A DNA stretch of 10,236 nucleotides from Eimeria necatrix (Eukaryota > Apicomplexa > Conoidasida > Eucoccidiorida > Eimeriidae), in assembly GCF_000499385.1 (NCBI RefSeq), contig NW_013651932.1, forward strand, positions 1 to 10,236, read 5' to 3'. Of this stretch, positions 7,757 through 10,236 are shown in pieces. The notes beneath the pieces are model-generated. The model was given only the letters and a program-made list of their open reading frames with translations. It was not told where the DNA came from and searched no databases. Every line of letters begins with the position of its first letter. Positions within the stretch are counted from its first letter, which is position 1. The position numbers and the translations under genes are program-made.

Positions 7757-7781
7757 CACTGCGCAGTGTGCATATATATGC
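7757..7781. promoter_or_regulatory. Two adjacent perfect 12-bp palindromes
   Basis: CACTGCGCAGTG (7757-7768) and GCATATATATGC (7770-7781) are each perfectly self-complementary and are separated by a single T. The second has a TATA-like core. A 12-bp palindrome is expected only a few times in 10 kb, so two in contact is notable. The arrangement could be a paired protein-binding site or promoter element, but no gene start is established near it. Confidence 0.35.
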
Positions 7782-7966
7782 CAGGTGGCTTCGCTTAGCC
7801 GTCCATGCTTTGTTTTAAAACAACCAATTTGCGCATACAAGAGTTATGTAAAAGGCGTGTCGAATGAAGTTGTTTATTTGGTTTATAGCGTGACTATAGG
7901 CGACCAACGGACCCAGACAGCAGAGCAGCACCGGCTTAGAAGAAATAACAGTAGGACGCCAAGTGC

Positions 7967-7995
7967 GGGACACACATGGGACACACATAGGACAC
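7967..7995. repeat. 11-bp tandem repeat, about 2.6 copies
   Basis: GGGACACACAT is present exactly twice (7967-7977 and 7978-7988) and is followed by a partial third copy AGGACAC (7989-7995). It is a short simple-sequence expansion. It falls in the plus frame 7785-8018, which lacks an ATG start and is not called a gene. Confidence 0.75.
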
Positions 7996-9122
7996 TGAAG
8001 CTCTTGAGTAGCAAATAGGACTCTTGAAAGCTGAACGCTTCTTCACCAATTCGCTATAATCTGCCACGTATACCGGCCTCTAGCTCATGGCCCCAAACTG
8101 TGGCTTCGAGGCACGCAAAAATAAATGCCCCTAAAAGATAGTCCAAAAAGGGAACTGTAGTAGCTTTAGAGCGAGATTCTGCGCTCCATCGTTGTAAGAA
8201 AGTAGAGCCCGCAACGCGACAGGCAGCACTGGGCCACAGGTAGAAGTCGCTGGAGAAGCTGGGAAGACCGAAGCGTCTCGTGCTACCTACCCTCCTTCCC
8301 CAAAATGCTACAAAAAATTTCAGCTGCCTCTAATGTAGACACCTCCACCCCATCCCACGCCGTCAGAACGTCCTAGAACCACACTGCAGAAACAATGCGG
8401 GGATCGCAGGGGTTGTTCTTTCAAGCGGTTTGAAGCATAATCTACTCTCACAACATATTGTTGATTCTAAAAAAGATTTTTACTTCACGGTTTTGCGCTT
8501 TTAGCACCACGGAGACAGATGTAGGGTGGAGCCTCTGGCGACTGGACCGGCTGTACACGATGAGGCTTCACAGCTAATGCGCTACAGTGGCTTAAATGGT
8601 AGAGTGCGCTATTTGAAGGGCAATGCAAGTGAAAATTTCATTTTTACTTTTTGTTTATTTCCCTTAGATCAGCGGAAAGAGACCTGTTCACAAAGATCAA
8701 CTCCAGTGCAGCATCAGTGGGGACTCGTGAACTGGGAGAAAGCACTGCTGATAAGCCGGGAAGCGAGCGCAGAATTCCGGAACTAAAATAGTGGGCACAA
8801 GTGCATAATTACAAAATTTGCGGCTTTGTCAGCTCAGTCGATCAAGCTATCCACTTTATGCACTATAACAGAGTACACCATTGACAACGAGTCCGGCTGT
8901 GGGCTCGGCACATGCGAGACAGAACTCGATGCTGTTTCAAAGTGCCACATCCCCAACTCTGTTGTTATTTGTGAATTCCTGTATAGTTTTTCCTTATCAT
9001 ATATTTGACACATTTGTTTGACCAAGGAAAGGGCATAGCTTGAAAATCCTTCGATGCTGCCGCGAGCGATTAACTTGCACAGCACGAGGCGCAACAGATT
9101 CGAATGGTCAACGTTGTTGAAA

Positions 9123-9596
9123 ATGCAGCACACAAAACGGTGCCGAATATTCTTGCCTGCTTATGGCTTTCTTATTCTGTCTACCCTAATGGCTACCACG
9201 GGAGGTGATGCTGGAGAGCCAGCTCTTCACTCACAACTACAGCTCACTTCAACAAGCTCTCCCGTCTTCCTTTACTCATCACTAAATTCTGAATTCCCCA
9301 AGGCGGTTACATTAAACCAGCTGATGCCAGCACCTGCCAGAGTTGGGTGGACACGAAAGTCGCAGAAGCGCAACAACGCGGTGCTGCTGCTTGGAGTCTT
9401 TGCAGCAGCTCTAGCTACGACGTACCTCCTGCTAAAGTGTTTTCGTAGCATTTCGAGAAGATCGCGCCACGACACAGCAGAACGAAGGCTAGCAGAAAAT
9501 ACCTCAGTCGACGCACGCGACTGTGGTGTGAGCTTTGTACCCCGTGAAGAACTATGCATTATTTGCTTAAAGAAAATTGCAGGATACCGCAGCTAA
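9123..9596 (+). CDS. Putative secreted/single-pass membrane protein
   Basis: This is the longest frame in the window (157 residues from this ATG) and the only one with clear protein architecture. Residues 1-8 are polar and basic, 9-24 form a hydrophobic core (signal peptide or anchor), 25-77 are a Ser/Thr-rich linker, 78-85 are basic, 86-104 form a membrane helix (AVLLLGVFAAALATTYLLL), and 105-125 are basic, containing RRSRHDTAERRLAE. The C-terminus has a Cys-x2-Cys, ELCIICLKK. The frame also has an upstream ATG at 9054 (180 residues), but that has T at -3, whereas 9123 has AAA before it and places the signal peptide at the very N-terminus. The layout resembles hypothetical coccidian membrane proteins from memory. 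The protein may continue by splicing: GTGAGC at 9528-9533 could be a donor, in which case the last 23 residues are intronic. Function is unknown. A frame this long is only moderately unlikely by chance. Confidence 0.5.
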   Translation: MQHTKRCRIFLPAYGFLILSTLMATTGGDAGEPALHSQLQLTSTSSPVFLYSSLNSEFPKAVTLNQLMPAPARVGWTRKSQKRNNAVLLLGVFAAALATTYLLLKCFRSISRRSRHDTAERRLAENTSVDARDCGVSFVPREELCIICLKKIAGYRS

Positions 9597-10236
9597 GTCT
9601 AATTATACAGCACTTCTTTTCCGCTTCCACTTGATTAGTGGTAGCTTTTTCCGTGAGGGCATTCCTATCAATGCTTCAGATGCTTGTGAGCAGCATATGA
9701 AGGCCAGTGGGATATTTGGGCAACTATGTGCACAGTGGAAAATGACGAACTGAAATAGCCTAGCATGGAGCAGAGTCAGGTGTATCGGTGTATATTAGCT
9801 GCACAGATACGCGTTGTTATCGCACACCGTTGTTAAGCTTTATTGAGAGGAATTGACCGGCTCCAACTGTTGCTGATAAATGGCACGAGCTTCCGCTGGC
9901 AGAAGTGCTTGGTCCCGCGAATTTCACACTTGATGACACAACCCAAGTCATTGAAGAACGCCACAGGCGTAAACGAACAGTAAAAACATGGATTGTGGGA
10001 CATATTTTCGGATTTATAGTCCAGAGCAGCTGTTTGGTTATGGGGCGACGCGGCACATGATGAGGAAAAGCGAAGAGTGACAGAGCAACGAGGTGGCTTC
10101 AGTGTGCATCAGACCAGCTCTCGCATCATCCGAGGTCTTTCGATTTACCTTCAACGATTCCCGTGTAATTGTTCATCTGTGCCTTGGCATCATAAATACA
10201 CGCATTCTTGGATTTCACGGCGATGTCACAACTAGT
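9597..10236 (+). other. No ATG gene; one open frame could be an exon
   Basis: After the stop of the 9123 frame, the plus strand has an overlapping frame running from about 9567 to 9750 and another open stretch from 9857 to a TGA at 10058-10060 (67 codons). The second has a mixed charged composition, including an EERHRRKR segment followed by a hydrophobic WIVGHIFGFIV segment, which looks like protein, but it has no early ATG. It could be a downstream exon of the 9123 gene; CAG at 9900-9902 is one candidate acceptor, though it does not match the phase of the GTGAGC donor at 9528. The window ends before any resolution. Confidence 0.25.

Larger units (their letters stand above)
7355..9053. other. 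Long stretch without a supported gene
   Basis: Only short plus frames occur (7360-7551, 7785-8018, 8526-8786, 8826-9008); those at 7785 and 8526 start with GTG. A strong 3' splice-like tract (T-rich, ending CCCTTAG at 8667) lies inside the 8526 frame. A possible donor CAG followed by GTAGAA lies at 8240, and an open but ATG-poor frame spans roughly 8200-8376. These could be remnants or parts of a spliced gene leading to the 9123 frame, but no exon chain is decisive. Small repeats at 7757 and 7967 are listed separately. Confidence 0.4.

Noticed and set aside
8526..8786. 86-codon plus frame starting at GTG
   Set aside because: No ATG start, and a strong 3' splice-like tract lies inside it; no domain recognised.
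9623..9650. Stem-loop followed by five T, resembling a bacterial terminator 27 bases after the 9596 stop
   Set aside because: The stem is short (5 bp plus 3 bp across a mismatch), and the window looks eukaryotic, where such terminators do not operate for protein genes.
9558..9720. Completion of a RING finger across the 9596 stop by a frame change
   Set aside because: The downstream frame has CEQH and an isolated Cys but not the Cys/His spacing of a RING domain, and no intron with valid boundaries joins them.

Overview
This window looks like gene-poor nuclear DNA from a eukaryote. The likeliest source is a coccidian apicomplexan of the Eimeria/Cyclospora kind, but that assignment is an inference. 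No long reading frames fill the window, as they would in bacterial or phage DNA. Base composition is near balanced, and spliceosomal-type signals appear (GTAAGT donors, pyrimidine-rich tracts ending in AG). The one reading frame longer than chance would readily give encodes a small secretory/membrane protein whose layout (signal peptide, short lumenal stretch, one membrane helix, basic tail with an RRLAE-like segment) recalls predicted coccidian proteins as I remember them. No tRNA, rRNA, CRISPR, phage or transposase gene was recognised.

Layout. 1-1040: nothing recognised. 1041-1900: three old, diverged tandem units with periods of about 300 and 308 bp. 1901-3200: no gene supported, one short stem-loop. 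3208-5753: an old dispersed repeat family with two modules, here called X and Y, in the order X1-Y1, X2-Y2, X3; a cluster of short palindromes lies near 4150. 5847-5888: an exact 21-bp tandem pair. 5900-6083: a short open frame ending at a canonical splice donor, possibly an exon. 6890-7098: the most striking object, an 88-bp-arm inverted repeat with a 13-nt loop, accompanied by an exact 20-bp direct repeat. 7290-7354: a 33-bp tandem duplication. 7757-7781: two perfect 12-bp palindromes one base apart. 9123-9596: the best protein-coding candidate. 9597-10236: no ATG-initiated gene, but one open frame that could be a downstream exon.

The genes cannot be read as a working system from this window. 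The main content is repeat history: tandem and dispersed duplications of several ages, and an inverted duplication whose structure is well explained by replication template switching at a 5-bp microhomology. I found no convincing undescribed defence, mobile or metabolic system.
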